From IMG/VR virus record IMGVR_UViG_3300000212_000001, positions 1 through 47,503 of that record: a stretch of DNA of 47,503 bases; one strand, written 5' to 3'. The DNA is from a virus. Shown here piece after piece: positions 40,623-47,503 of the stretch; position 1 is the first letter of the stretch; the number at the start of each line of letters is the position of its first letter. The notes under the pieces are model-generated. The model had not been told where the DNA came from. It saw only the letters and a list, made by a program, of their open reading frames with translations, and did no database searches. The position numbers were made by a program, and so were the translations under genes.

Positions 40623-40802
40623 ATGTCTAAAATGAATTTACATGATATAGATTTTGAGTCTGAGAACGATTGGTTAGAAATGGATAAAGAGAGTTTTATT
40701 TCTATGTATGGTAAAATTAGATGGGAACAAATAGAATACAGAAATACTTTTAAGGATAAAAAAGTAAGTAAGAAATTTCAAAGGGATGAAGATGTGTTCT
40801 GA
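40623..40802 (+). CDS. Small acidic/basic hypothetical protein
   Basis: A 59-codon frame from ATG 40623; AGGAGAGTAGG lies upstream at about 10 bases. The N-terminus is acidic (DIDFESENDWLEMDKE) and the C-terminus basic (FKDKKVSKKFQRDED). No motif is recognised. Neighbouring tiny genes have the same compact layout. Confidence 0.6.
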   Translation: MSKMNLHDIDFESENDWLEMDKESFISMYGKIRWEQIEYRNTFKDKKVSKKFQRDEDVF

Positions 40803-40824
40803 TTATTAAGAGAGGGATAGGTAT

Positions 40825-40971
40825 ATGGATATACAAATAAAATGTGATAATTGTGAATCTGAATATGTGGTGGTGTTGATGGATGACGATGATAATGGTG
40901 TTAAATACTGTAGTATGTGCGGAACTAATGTTGACGTGACGGAATACCTTAGTTTAGATTTTGGTGAATAA
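40825..40971 (+). CDS. Small zinc-ribbon protein
   Basis: A 48-codon frame from ATG 40825 behind AGAGGGATAGG. Two CxxC knuckles, CDNC (7-10) and CSMC (29-32), separated by an acidic hairpin, form a complete zinc ribbon. Such minimal ribbons often bind nucleic acid or RNA polymerase; the partner is unknown. It ends 11 bases before RNase H. Confidence 0.72.
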   Translation: MDIQIKCDNCESEYVVVLMDDDDNGVKYCSMCGTNVDVTEYLSLDFGE

Positions 40972-40982
40972 ATTGGTGATAT

Positions 40983-41888
40983 ATGATATTAATAGATTTT
41001 AATCAAATTATAATAAGTTTATCTATTAGGGAATTGAACAATACGTTAAGAGAGGAACCAGATGATATAGTTGAATATTCTGCGGTTATGAATTTATTTT
41101 TAGAATATGTATTATCTGTTAAAAAGAAATATTCTAAAAAATATGGTAATATTGTTATATGTTGTGATAATAAACATTTTTGGCGAAAGGATATATTTCC
41201 GTATTATAAACATTCTAGGAAGAAAGATAGAGAGACTTCTAAATTTGATTGGAAATTTGTATTTGATGGCATGTCTTCCATAAAGAAGGATTTGGTTGAT
41301 TATTTTCCATATAGAGTGTTAGAGATTGATAAAACTGAGGCAGATGACATTATTGCAATTTTGACTAAAGAGTATCATCATCTTGAAAAGGTATTGATAT
41401 TATCTTCTGATAAAGATTTTAAACAATTACAAATTTATGATGGCGTGTTTCAATATAGTCAAAGTGCTGGTAAGTTTTTAGTTACTGATAACCCATTAAA
41501 GTTTTTAAGAGAACATATTATAAGGGGTGATAGATCAGATGGAATTCCAAATATATTATCAGATGATGATGTATTCGCAACTGGTAAACGGCAGACATCT
41601 TTACGTAAAAAAAGTATAATTGATATGATGGATATATCGAAGAACCCTTCAGAATTTTGTAATGAGGATATGATTAGAAGATATGATAGAAACAAACAAC
41701 TTATAGATTTTTCATGTATACCAGATGAAATTGTTAATAATATATTGGATTCTTTCGTTAAATCTCCAAATGGTAACAATCGTACTATGATGGAATATTT
41801 TCAAGCACGTAGAATGATGATGTTTTTTATGCAATTAGATAATTTTAAAGAGGATATAAATGAAACATATACACGAAGTATTTTTTGA
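40983..41888 (+). CDS. rnh: T4-type RNase H (FEN-1-like 5' nuclease)
   Basis: A 301-residue 5'-3' exonuclease of the T4 RNase H/FEN family that removes RNA primers from Okazaki fragments. Metal-binding acids are visible in LIDFNQ (~3-8), IVICCDNKHFWR (~57-68), KTEADDIIAIL (~116-126) and LSSDKDFKQLQ (~138-148), with RGDRSDGIPNI (H3TH-type DNA-binding loop, ~178-188). There is no strong Shine-Dalgarno apart from TTGGTGAT. It overlaps the next gene by 29 bases. Confidence 0.92.
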   Translation: MILIDFNQIIISLSIRELNNTLREEPDDIVEYSAVMNLFLEYVLSVKKKYSKKYGNIVICCDNKHFWRKDIFPYYKHSRKKDRETSKFDWKFVFDGMSSIKKDLVDYFPYRVLEIDKTEADDIIAILTKEYHHLEKVLILSSDKDFKQLQIYDGVFQYSQSAGKFLVTDNPLKFLREHIIRGDRSDGIPNILSDDDVFATGKRQTSLRKKSIIDMMDISKNPSEFCNEDMIRRYDRNKQLIDFSCIPDEIVNNILDSFVKSPNGNNRTMMEYFQARRMMMFFMQLDNFKEDINETYTRSIF

Positions 41889-42264
41889 GTTTGATGAGGC
41901 AAAGAATACAAAAGAAAGAAAACATGTGTTATTGCAAAATAATAGTAAGTTATTATTAAAAACATTAAAATTGATGTTTGATGATTTTCATTTTGCATTA
42001 GATAAAGTGCCTAAGTATACTCCTGATGATTCTCCGGAGGGATATACTCTAAGTAATTTGCATAAAAGGTTATCAGAATTTGAAGTATTTTTAGATGAAT
42101 CTTATTTCGTTAATTATAGGAGTGAACATAGATTTATTCAATTCTTGGAGAGTTTACATCATAAAGAGGCTGAGATTGTTGTCAAAATTATAAATAAAAA
42201 AATGAAGGTTAAGTGGTTAACTAGAAGATTAGTAGACGAGGTGTTTCCAAATTTATTAGATTGA
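41860..42264 (+). CDS. Conserved phage protein, DUF6433-like
   Basis: A 134-residue protein starting inside rnh with GAGG 8 bases upstream. FDEAKNTKERKHVLLQNNSKLLLKTLKLMFDDFHFAL, PKYTPDDSPEGYTLSNLHKRLSEF and RFIQFLESLHHKEAEIVVKIINKKM..WLTRRLVDEVFP match a helical family common in marine T4-like phages. Its role is unknown; close coupling with RNase H suggests DNA metabolism. Confidence 0.82.
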   Translation: MKHIHEVFFEFDEAKNTKERKHVLLQNNSKLLLKTLKLMFDDFHFALDKVPKYTPDDSPEGYTLSNLHKRLSEFEVFLDESYFVNYRSEHRFIQFLESLHHKEAEIVVKIINKKMKVKWLTRRLVDEVFPNLLD

Positions 42265-42266
42265 AT

Positions 42267-42776
42267 ATGATTAATACAAAAAGGACAGTAAGTGCAAGTA
42301 TAATATTGAGTGAAGATTATGGCATTGATGATAATGGTTGTAATCTTGTTGTGTATTCTAAAAAGACACAGGCGTGGTTTGACCGTACTATGAGAATGAG
42401 AAATGGTATATTGTTGATGGGGCATAATACATATAAGCAATTATTTAGTATATTACCAGAAGATTATATGAAGTATGTTGTGACTAATAATGAAATAACA
42501 TATGATGAGAAATCATTTAAGATTAATATATCTGATTCATTGTCGTGGTTGTCCGATCATTCACATATGAATGTACATATTATTGGTGGGTATTATACAT
42601 ATATGACATATTGGAAATATATTAATATGTTTTATATTGCGACAGTATTAGATAAAAAAATAAATAGTAATTTATATATAGAGAGGGATTATATGGAAGA
42701 AATGGAATCTAATTTCGAACAGACTTTCTGTAAAGAAAGTGATAATTTAGAATTAAGAATAATGGTAAGAAAATAG
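42267..42776 (+). CDS. Divergent dihydrofolate reductase-like protein
   Basis: About 169 residues. GILLMGHNTYKQL (~49-61) matches the NADPH-binding MGRxTxxS motif of DHFR, and NVHIIGGYYTYMTYWKYINMFYIATV matches the (F/I)IGGxxxY...L.TxI block. The N-terminal substrate loop is poorly conserved and the usual WP..D motif is not evident, so activity is uncertain. If active it would regenerate tetrahydrofolate; ThyX, unlike ThyA, does not need DHFR strictly. The start is taken as ATG 42267; TTG 42261 is also possible. Confidence 0.72.
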   Translation: MINTKRTVSASIILSEDYGIDDNGCNLVVYSKKTQAWFDRTMRMRNGILLMGHNTYKQLFSILPEDYMKYVVTNNEITYDEKSFKINISDSLSWLSDHSHMNVHIIGGYYTYMTYWKYINMFYIATVLDKKINSNLYIERDYMEEMESNFEQTFCKESDNLELRIMVRK

Positions 42777-43079
42777 ATGCCTATATATACATTTAAAAAT
42801 AATGATACGGACGAAGTATTCGATAAGTTTATTAGTATATCTGAAAAGGATGTATTTTTATCAGATAACTCTAATATAAAACAAATAATTGGTGCTCCTA
42901 AGATAATATCTGGTAGGGGTGATATGAAAGTCAGTGAGGGGTTTAAAGAGGTACTTTCTAAAGTTGCAGAGAATAATCCTTATACCCCACTTGCTGAGAA
43001 GTTGGGTGGTAGGGACGCGAAAACTGTAAAGAATACAGAGATTATTAATAATGCAAGAAAGAAAAGCGGTTTAATTTAA
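42777..43079 (+). CDS. Conserved phage protein, FmdB-like N-terminus without zinc ligands
   Basis: A 100-residue protein that begins directly after the DHFR-like stop. [43 protein letters not shown] resembles the FmdB putative-regulator fold, but the zinc cysteines are absent. The C-terminal half [33 protein letters not shown] is a conserved marine T4-like phage motif. Function is unknown. Confidence 0.78.
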   Translation: MPIYTFKNNDTDEVFDKFISISEKDVFLSDNSNIKQIIGAPKIISGRGDMKVSEGFKEVLSKVAENNPYTPLAEKLGGRDAKTVKNTEIINNARKKSGLI

Positions 43080-43101
43080 AATTGAGAAAGGAGAAGTAAA
43101 A

Positions 43102-45012
43102 ATGGGTAATATTATTGGTATTGATTTGGGTACTACTAATTCATGTGTAGCTGTATTAGAGAATGGTAAGGCAGTAGTAATTGAAAATGGTGAAGGTTCT
43201 AGGACGACACCATCTATAGTTTCACATTCGGATTCGGAAATATTAGTAGGACAGTCGGCTAAGAGACAATCGGTGACTAATCCAAAAGATACATTGTTTG
43301 CGGTTAAGAGATTAATTGGCAGAAAGTTTAAAGATGATGCAGTTCAAAAGGACATATCTATGGTGCCTTATGACATTGTAGAGGCGGATAATGGTGATGC
43401 GTGGGTAAAATCTGGTGGTGAGTTATTATCTCCCCCAGAAATTTCATCAAAAATTTTAATGAAATTAAAAAAAGATGCGGAGTCGTATTTGGGTTCTGAT
43501 GTAACACAGGCAGTTATTACTGTTCCTGCTTATTTTAATGATTCACAAAGACAGGCAACAAAGGATGCTGGTAAGATTGCAGGACTAGATGTTATGCGAA
43601 TTATCAATGAACCTACTGCGGCAGCTTTATCTTATGGTTTAGATAAGGGTGATGTTACTGATGATAAGGTAGTTGCTGTTTATGATCTTGGTGGTGGTAC
43701 TTTTGATGTTTCTATTATTGAGATGTCGAATGTGGATGGGGAATATTCCTTTGAAGTATTGTCTACTAATGGTGATACATTTTTAGGTGGTGAGGATTTC
43801 GATTTACGACTTATTGATTATCTCTGTGATGAATTTAAAAAAGAAAATGGTGTAGATCTTCATAATGATCCTATTGCATTACAACGATTAAAAGAAGCGG
43901 CAGAGAAGTGTAAAATTGAGTTGTCATCGACTCAAGAAACTGAAGTAAATTTACCATATATTACTGCGGATTCTACTGGTCCTAAACATTTAAATGTTAA
44001 GATTTCACGTTCTAAATTGGAGAAGATGGTATCTGAATTAATTGAACGTACAAAAAACCCATGTGTTACTGCGTTAAAGGATGCAGACATTACTAAGGTT
44101 GATGATGTTATTTTAGTTGGTGGGCAAACTAGAATGCCTAAAGTTCAAGAAATGGTAAAATCTATTTTTGGTATTGAACCGAGAAAGGATGTAAATCCTG
44201 ATGAGTCAGTTGCTCTTGGTGCTGCTACACAGGGTGGTGTGTTATCTGGTGGTATTGACAATGTGTTATTGCTTGATGTTACTCCATTGTCATTAGGTAT
44301 TGAAACGATGGGTGGTGTTATGACCACATTAATTGAAAAGAATACCACCATTCCAACGAAAAAAAGTGAAGTATTTTCGACGGCAGAGGATAATCAATCA
44401 GCTGTAACTATTCATGTTCTTCAAGGTGAACGTTCAGTTGCTTCTGGTAATAATTCTTTAGGTAGATTTGATTTAACAGAAATTCAACCAGGACCACGCG
44501 GAACACCACAAATTGAAGTTGAATTTAATATTGATGCTAATGGTATTATGCATGTTTCTGCCAAGGATAAAAACACTGGTAAGGAACAATCAATTGAAAT
44601 TAAATCTTCATCGGGGTTATCTGATGAAGATGTAGAACGTATGATTAAAGAGGGTGAAGAACATAAAGATGCAGATGATAAGTATACTGCGTTGGTTGGT
44701 GCAAGAAATATGGCGGAAGGATTTATTAATGATGTTGAGAAGAAATTAGCAGACGAAGAAATTATAGTACCAGATGAAGAACGTGAGAAGATCGTAAATA
44801 GTGTTTCTGAATTGAAAGAATCTATGTCTGGTGAAGATTTAGATGATATTAATACTAAAGTGCAATCGTTGGCTGAGTTATCTGCAACTTTACAAAAGCC
44901 AGTTCCGGAACCTGAAGCAGAAGTCGTTGATGGTGTCGTTCCCGAAGAGGCAGAAGTTGTAGATGCTGAGATTGTGGAACCGACACCAGAAGAAAAAACA
45001 GAAACTAAATAA
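43102..45012 (+). CDS. dnaK: Molecular chaperone DnaK (Hsp70)
   Basis: A full-length 636-residue Hsp70. ATPase domain: [15 protein letters not shown] (~4-18), [32 protein letters not shown] (~198) and [11 protein letters not shown] (~340). The linker [12 protein letters not shown] leads into the substrate-binding domain, with the lid ending in an acidic tail ([18 protein letters not shown]). ADNGDAWVK and EVVDGVV wording is of proteobacterial DnaK type. GAAAGGAG precedes ATG 43102. No defect is seen. It is followed after 12 bases by dnaJ, and there is no grpE in the window. Phage-borne DnaK could aid folding of capsid and tail proteins or replicate lambda-style chaperone control of replication complexes. 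Confidence 0.97.
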   Translation: MGNIIGIDLGTTNSCVAVLENGKAVVIENGEGSRTTPSIVSHSDSEILVGQSAKRQSVTNPKDTLFAVKRLIGRKFKDDAVQKDISMVPYDIVEADNGDAWVKSGGELLSPPEISSKILMKLKKDAESYLGSDVTQAVITVPAYFNDSQRQATKDAGKIAGLDVMRIINEPTAAALSYGLDKGDVTDDKVVAVYDLGGGTFDVSIIEMSNVDGEYSFEVLSTNGDTFLGGEDFDLRLIDYLCDEFKKENGVDLHNDPIALQRLKEAAEKCKIELSSTQETEVNLPYITADSTGPKHLNVKISRSKLEKMVSELIERTKNPCVTALKDADITKVDDVILVGGQTRMPKVQEMVKSIFGIEPRKDVNPDESVALGAATQGGVLSGGIDNVLLLDVTPLSLGIETMGGVMTTLIEKNTTIPTKKSEVFSTAEDNQSAVTIHVLQGERSVASGNNSLGRFDLTEIQPGPRGTPQIEVEFNIDANGIMHVSAKDKNTGKEQSIEIKSSSGLSDEDVERMIKEGEEHKDADDKYTALVGARNMAEGFINDVEKKLADEEIIVPDEEREKIVNSVSELKESMSGEDLDDINTKVQSLAELSATLQKPVPEPEAEVVDGVVPEEAEVVDAEIVEPTPEEKTETK

Positions 45013-45024
45013 TTCGGTGATTTG

Positions 45025-46044
45025 ATGTCTAAACGTGATTATTATGATGTATTGAGTGTGAAGAAGAATGCATCTTCTGGTGATATAAAGAAAAGTTATC
45101 GTAAGTTGGCAATGAAATATCACCCTGATAAAAACCAGGGTGATACTGTTTGTGAATCTAAGTTTAAAGATGTTACTGAGGCGTATGAAATTTTGTCTGA
45201 TCCTGAAAAACGCAGACAGTATGATACATTTGGACATGATACACAAAGACAGGGTGGACGTGGATTTGATCCATTTTCAGATATATTCGGTGGGTTTGGG
45301 CAACAACAACAAAGTCGTCCAAGACAAAACCATAGGGGTCGTGATGTTGAATATACGGTTTCTTTAACTTTACAACAATCTGTATATGGTGATGATTTAG
45401 AAATAAAGATACCAAAGGAATATAGATGTACACCATGTAGGGGTAGTGGTATATTATCTCCTAAAGATGAGATTGATTGTCGTTCTTGTGGTGGTACTGG
45501 TATGTTATATCATTCTAATCTGTTTGGCCAACGGGTTGCTTCTGAGTGTGGTTATTGTAGTGGTCGTGGTAAGGTTATAATAAAACCTTGTAAAGTGTGT
45601 AATGGGGAAGGTTATACAAAAAAACAGGAAAATTTTAAATTAACTATACCTTCTGGAATAACCAGTGGTGAGAGGTTAAGATATCAAGGACGTGGATTTA
45701 CTAACAAAGATAATGGTGTTGTCGGTGATTTATATATATCAGTTAAAATATTACCACATGACATATATCAACGAGATGCTTTTAATTTGATTCGTAAGTT
45801 AGAGGTTGGATATTCCACTTTGTGTTTGGGTGGTGAGGTTCAGTTAACTTTATTAGATAATACCACTCTTAAAGTTAGAATATCACGTGGGAGTGTTGTT
45901 GGTAAGTTATTAAGAATAACTGGTAAAGGTATACGTCGAGGTAATGGTCGTGTTGGAGATTTAATATGTAGTATTGATTTGCAAATTCCTAAAAATATTA
46001 ATTCTAAACATGAAAAGATATTACGGTCTTTGTCAAAGTTTTAA
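45025..46044 (+). CDS. dnaJ: Co-chaperone DnaJ (Hsp40, type I)
   Basis: About 339 residues with the complete type I layout: J-domain with HPD (33-35) in KYHPDKNQG, a Gly/Phe-rich linker ([16 protein letters not shown]), four zinc-binding CxxCxGxG repeats ([32 protein letters not shown], ~136-195) and a C-terminal substrate domain. It is slightly shorter than E. coli DnaJ (376), mainly at the C-terminus. ATG 45025 is preferred; the TTG one codon earlier is an alternative. It stimulates DnaK ATPase and delivers substrates; the pair forms an operon. Confidence 0.96.
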   Translation: MSKRDYYDVLSVKKNASSGDIKKSYRKLAMKYHPDKNQGDTVCESKFKDVTEAYEILSDPEKRRQYDTFGHDTQRQGGRGFDPFSDIFGGFGQQQQSRPRQNHRGRDVEYTVSLTLQQSVYGDDLEIKIPKEYRCTPCRGSGILSPKDEIDCRSCGGTGMLYHSNLFGQRVASECGYCSGRGKVIIKPCKVCNGEGYTKKQENFKLTIPSGITSGERLRYQGRGFTNKDNGVVGDLYISVKILPHDIYQRDAFNLIRKLEVGYSTLCLGGEVQLTLLDNTTLKVRISRGSVVGKLLRITGKGIRRGNGRVGDLICSIDLQIPKNINSKHEKILRSLSKF

Positions 46045-46056
46045 TAGGAGTTTAAA

Positions 46057-46242
46057 ATGGGATGGTTTGAAATAGTTTGGTTATGTATATTGTCATTTGT
46101 GATTTTATGTAATGTTATGAATATGTCGGTGAAGGCTGAAGATATTACAAATAAAATATTGTTAGGTATTTTATTTGTATTAATACCGATATGGATAATT
46201 ATTGCAACAGGACTCATTTCGGTTAAGGACAACATACCATGA
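46057..46242 (+). CDS. Small two-span membrane protein
   Basis: A 61-residue protein behind ATAGGAG. Hydrophobic spans are WFEIVWLCILSFVILCNVM (~3-21) and ILLGILFVLIPIWIIIATGLI (~34-54), with a charged loop between them. No family is recognised. It ends at the base before the next small gene. Confidence 0.65.
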   Translation: MGWFEIVWLCILSFVILCNVMNMSVKAEDITNKILLGILFVLIPIWIIIATGLISVKDNIP

Positions 46243-46431
46243 TTGGACATGATAGGGCATAGGAATATAATATGCTTATGTAATGATATTAGTTATTGTG
46301 AATTGAAGTTAGATTTGGTTAAAAAATTATTAAAAGATGATAGCACGTGGCATTGTGGTAGGTGTTATATGTTATTATTGGAACGTAAGAAATTTATGAA
46401 ATTAAAGGAAGACCTTGAAGAAGGGGGATAG
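46243..46431 (+). CDS. Small Cys/His-containing hypothetical protein
   Basis: A 62-residue frame from TTG 46243 (ATG 46249 also possible) with a weak ribosome site, right after the previous stop. ICLCNDISYCELK and WHCGRCYMLLLERKKF suggest a small metal-binding unit (CxC, CxxC plus His). It ends 5 bases before the thiolase. Confidence 0.5.
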   Translation: MDMIGHRNIICLCNDISYCELKLDLVKKLLKDDSTWHCGRCYMLLLERKKFMKLKEDLEEGG

Positions 46432-46436
46432 TAGTT

Positions 46437-47503
46437 ATGAAATATAAGTTAAATGATGTATATATTGTAGATGGTAGTAGGACACCTTTTTTAAAGGCTA
46501 AAGGAAGTCCTGGAAAGTTTAAGGCATTGGATTTGGCTATTCAGGTGGTTAGACCTATGTTGATTCGTAATGATATTGGTAATGATGATGTGGATGAATT
46601 GGTTGTTGGTTGCATGAACCCCAACGCCGATGAGTGTAATATTGCAAAATTGTTAGCATTACGATTAGGACTTAATGTTAATATACCGGCATATACGGTA
46701 CAACGAAATTGTGCTTCTGGTTTGCAGTCAATTGATTCGGCATATAGGAGTATATCTTGTGGACAGTCTGATTTGATTATTGCTGGTGGTACGGAAACTA
46801 TGAGTAGGGCACCATTATTATTTAATGATGATATGACTATGTGGTTGTCTGAATTTACATTAGCTAAGACATTTTCTAAGAAGTTGTCTGTGTTACTTAA
46901 GTTTAGACCTAAGTTATTAGTTCCAGTGATTAGTTTATTACGTGCATTAAAAGATCCAACTATTAATTTATCAATGGGACAGACTGCCGAGAATTTGGCA
47001 TATAAGTTTAATATATCTAGAAATGATATGGATGCTTATTCATTAGATAGTCATATGAAAGCGTCTATCTCACAAAATACTAATGTATTAGAGGATGAGA
47101 TTGTTACTATATATGATACTGATGGGAATTTTTACAATAAAGATGAATCTGTTAGATCCAAGAACACTATTGAAAAATTAGGGAAATTAAGACCAGTTTT
47201 TGATAAAATATTTGGTAATGTGACTGCGGGTAATTCTTCACCTATTACGGATGGTGCTTCATTTGTTTTGTTGGCAAGTGAGGATGCCTTGGATAAGTAT
47301 GGGTTACGTGATAAAGCTATTGCAAAAATTATTGATACTAAGTGGGCTGGAGTAGATCCATCAGAGATGGGATTGGGTCCAGTTCAGTCAATAGTTCCTC
47401 TTGTTATGAGAAATGGGTTACGATGTGATGATATTGATAGTTGGGAATTAAATGAAGCTTTTGCATCACAAGTTATTGGTTGTACAAGGGCAATGAATGA
47501 TGC
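46437..47503 (+). CDS. Thiolase (acetyl-CoA acyltransferase), 3' end outside window
   Basis: 355 codons are visible from ATG 46437 (GGGGGATAG upstream) to the window edge; thiolases are ~390-430 residues, so only the end is missing. The acyl-carrying Cys92 lies in QRNCASGLQSID, GGTETMSRAPLLF is the typical substrate loop, and NITAGNSSPITDGAS appears as NVTAGNSSPITDGAS. NEAFA (~339) is present; the final His and Cys lie outside the window. It can be a degradative 3-ketoacyl-CoA thiolase (FadA/FadI) or a biosynthetic acetyl-CoA acetyltransferase; the longer loop around residues 130-165 favours the FadI/trifunctional type, but this is uncertain. Confidence 0.92.
   Translation, partial: MKYKLNDVYIVDGSRTPFLKAKGSPGKFKALDLAIQVVRPMLIRNDIGNDDVDELVVGCMNPNADECNIAKLLALRLGLNVNIPAYTVQRNCASGLQSIDSAYRSISCGQSDLIIAGGTETMSRAPLLFNDDMTMWLSEFTLAKTFSKKLSVLLKFRPKLLVPVISLLRALKDPTINLSMGQTAENLAYKFNISRNDMDAYSLDSHMKASISQNTNVLEDEIVTIYDTDGNFYNKDESVRSKNTIEKLGKLRPVFDKIFGNVTAGNSSPITDGASFVLLASEDALDKYGLRDKAIAKIIDTKWAGVDPSEMGLGPVQSIVPLVMRNGLRCDDIDSWELNEAFASQVIGCTRAMND

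Noticed and set aside
43102-46044. dnaKJ as bacterial contamination or prophage border
   Set aside because: The flanks are phage-like tight genes on the same strand with the same AT-rich composition, and dnaK itself uses the same AT-rich codons. An assembly check is still the decisive test.
1-47503. CRISPR array, insertion sequence, integrase or attachment site
   Set aside because: No regularly spaced repeats, transposase, recombinase or tRNA-flanking direct repeats were seen on reading the window.

Overview
The window reads as part of the genome of a T4-like tailed phage (contractile-tail, marine T4-superfamily style). It is not bacterial chromosome. The evidence is an almost unbroken run of T4 core genes, all on the plus strand, in the order seen in marine T4-like phages: prohead scaffold gp22 (5' end cut by the window), major capsid gp23, a gp3/gp19-type tail protein, uvsY, uvsW, gp55, gp47, gp46, gp45, gp44, gp62, regA, gp43, uvsX, gp41 and, after a small-gene block, gp61. 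The DNA is strongly AT-rich. Genes are packed with ATGA, 1-base or longer overlaps, and TTG/GTG starts are common. No integrase, transposase, CRISPR array or lysogeny gene was seen.

Layout. 0-3 kb: head and tail genes under T4-type late promoters (TATAAATA at 824 and 2471), with a strong UUCG-loop terminator after gp23. 3-18 kb: recombination, replication and late-transcription machinery, with sigma70-like promoters before gp55 (5339) and before the gp45 block (8728). 18-23 kb: small nucleases, a 2OG-Fe(II) oxygenase, an NMNAT-like nucleotidyltransferase, conserved phage unknowns and primase. 22.8-25.9 kb: ribonucleotide reductase alpha (nrdA) followed directly by a full-length isocitrate lyase (aceA). 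25.9-27.8 kb: two proteins behind a third TATAAATA late promoter whose N-termini resemble the T4 capsid-targeting sequence. 28-32 kb: a glutathione S-transferase, a DNA methyltransferase and a 760-aa fusion of a PlsC-type acyltransferase with an alpha/beta hydrolase. 32-39 kb: tRNA-Met(CAT), a second DNA methyltransferase, a glutaredoxin-NrdB fusion, thyX, dut and a PD-(D/E)XK nuclease. 39-41 kb: a run of tiny genes (membrane peptides, a zinc ribbon). 41-43 kb: T4-type RNase H, a DHFR-like protein and conserved phage unknowns. 43-46 kb: a complete dnaK-dnaJ pair. From 46.4 kb to the end: a thiolase, cut by the window.

The core genes form a self-sufficient replication and late-transcription apparatus (clamp, clamp loader, polymerase, helicase, primase, recombinase, gp55). 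It is fed by phage nucleotide synthesis (NrdA, Grx-NrdB, ThyX, Dut, DHFR-like). The unusual layer is metabolic. An acyltransferase/lipase fusion, a thiolase and an isocitrate lyase together suggest that the phage redirects host lipid carbon: acyl chains to acetyl-CoA to the glyoxylate shunt, or alternatively membrane or storage-lipid remodelling. The phage DnaK/DnaJ and GST would support folding and stress tolerance. These functional links are inference. The gene identities rest on visible motifs. The host cannot be named from the sequence; the protein types fit an aerobic marine proteobacterium.
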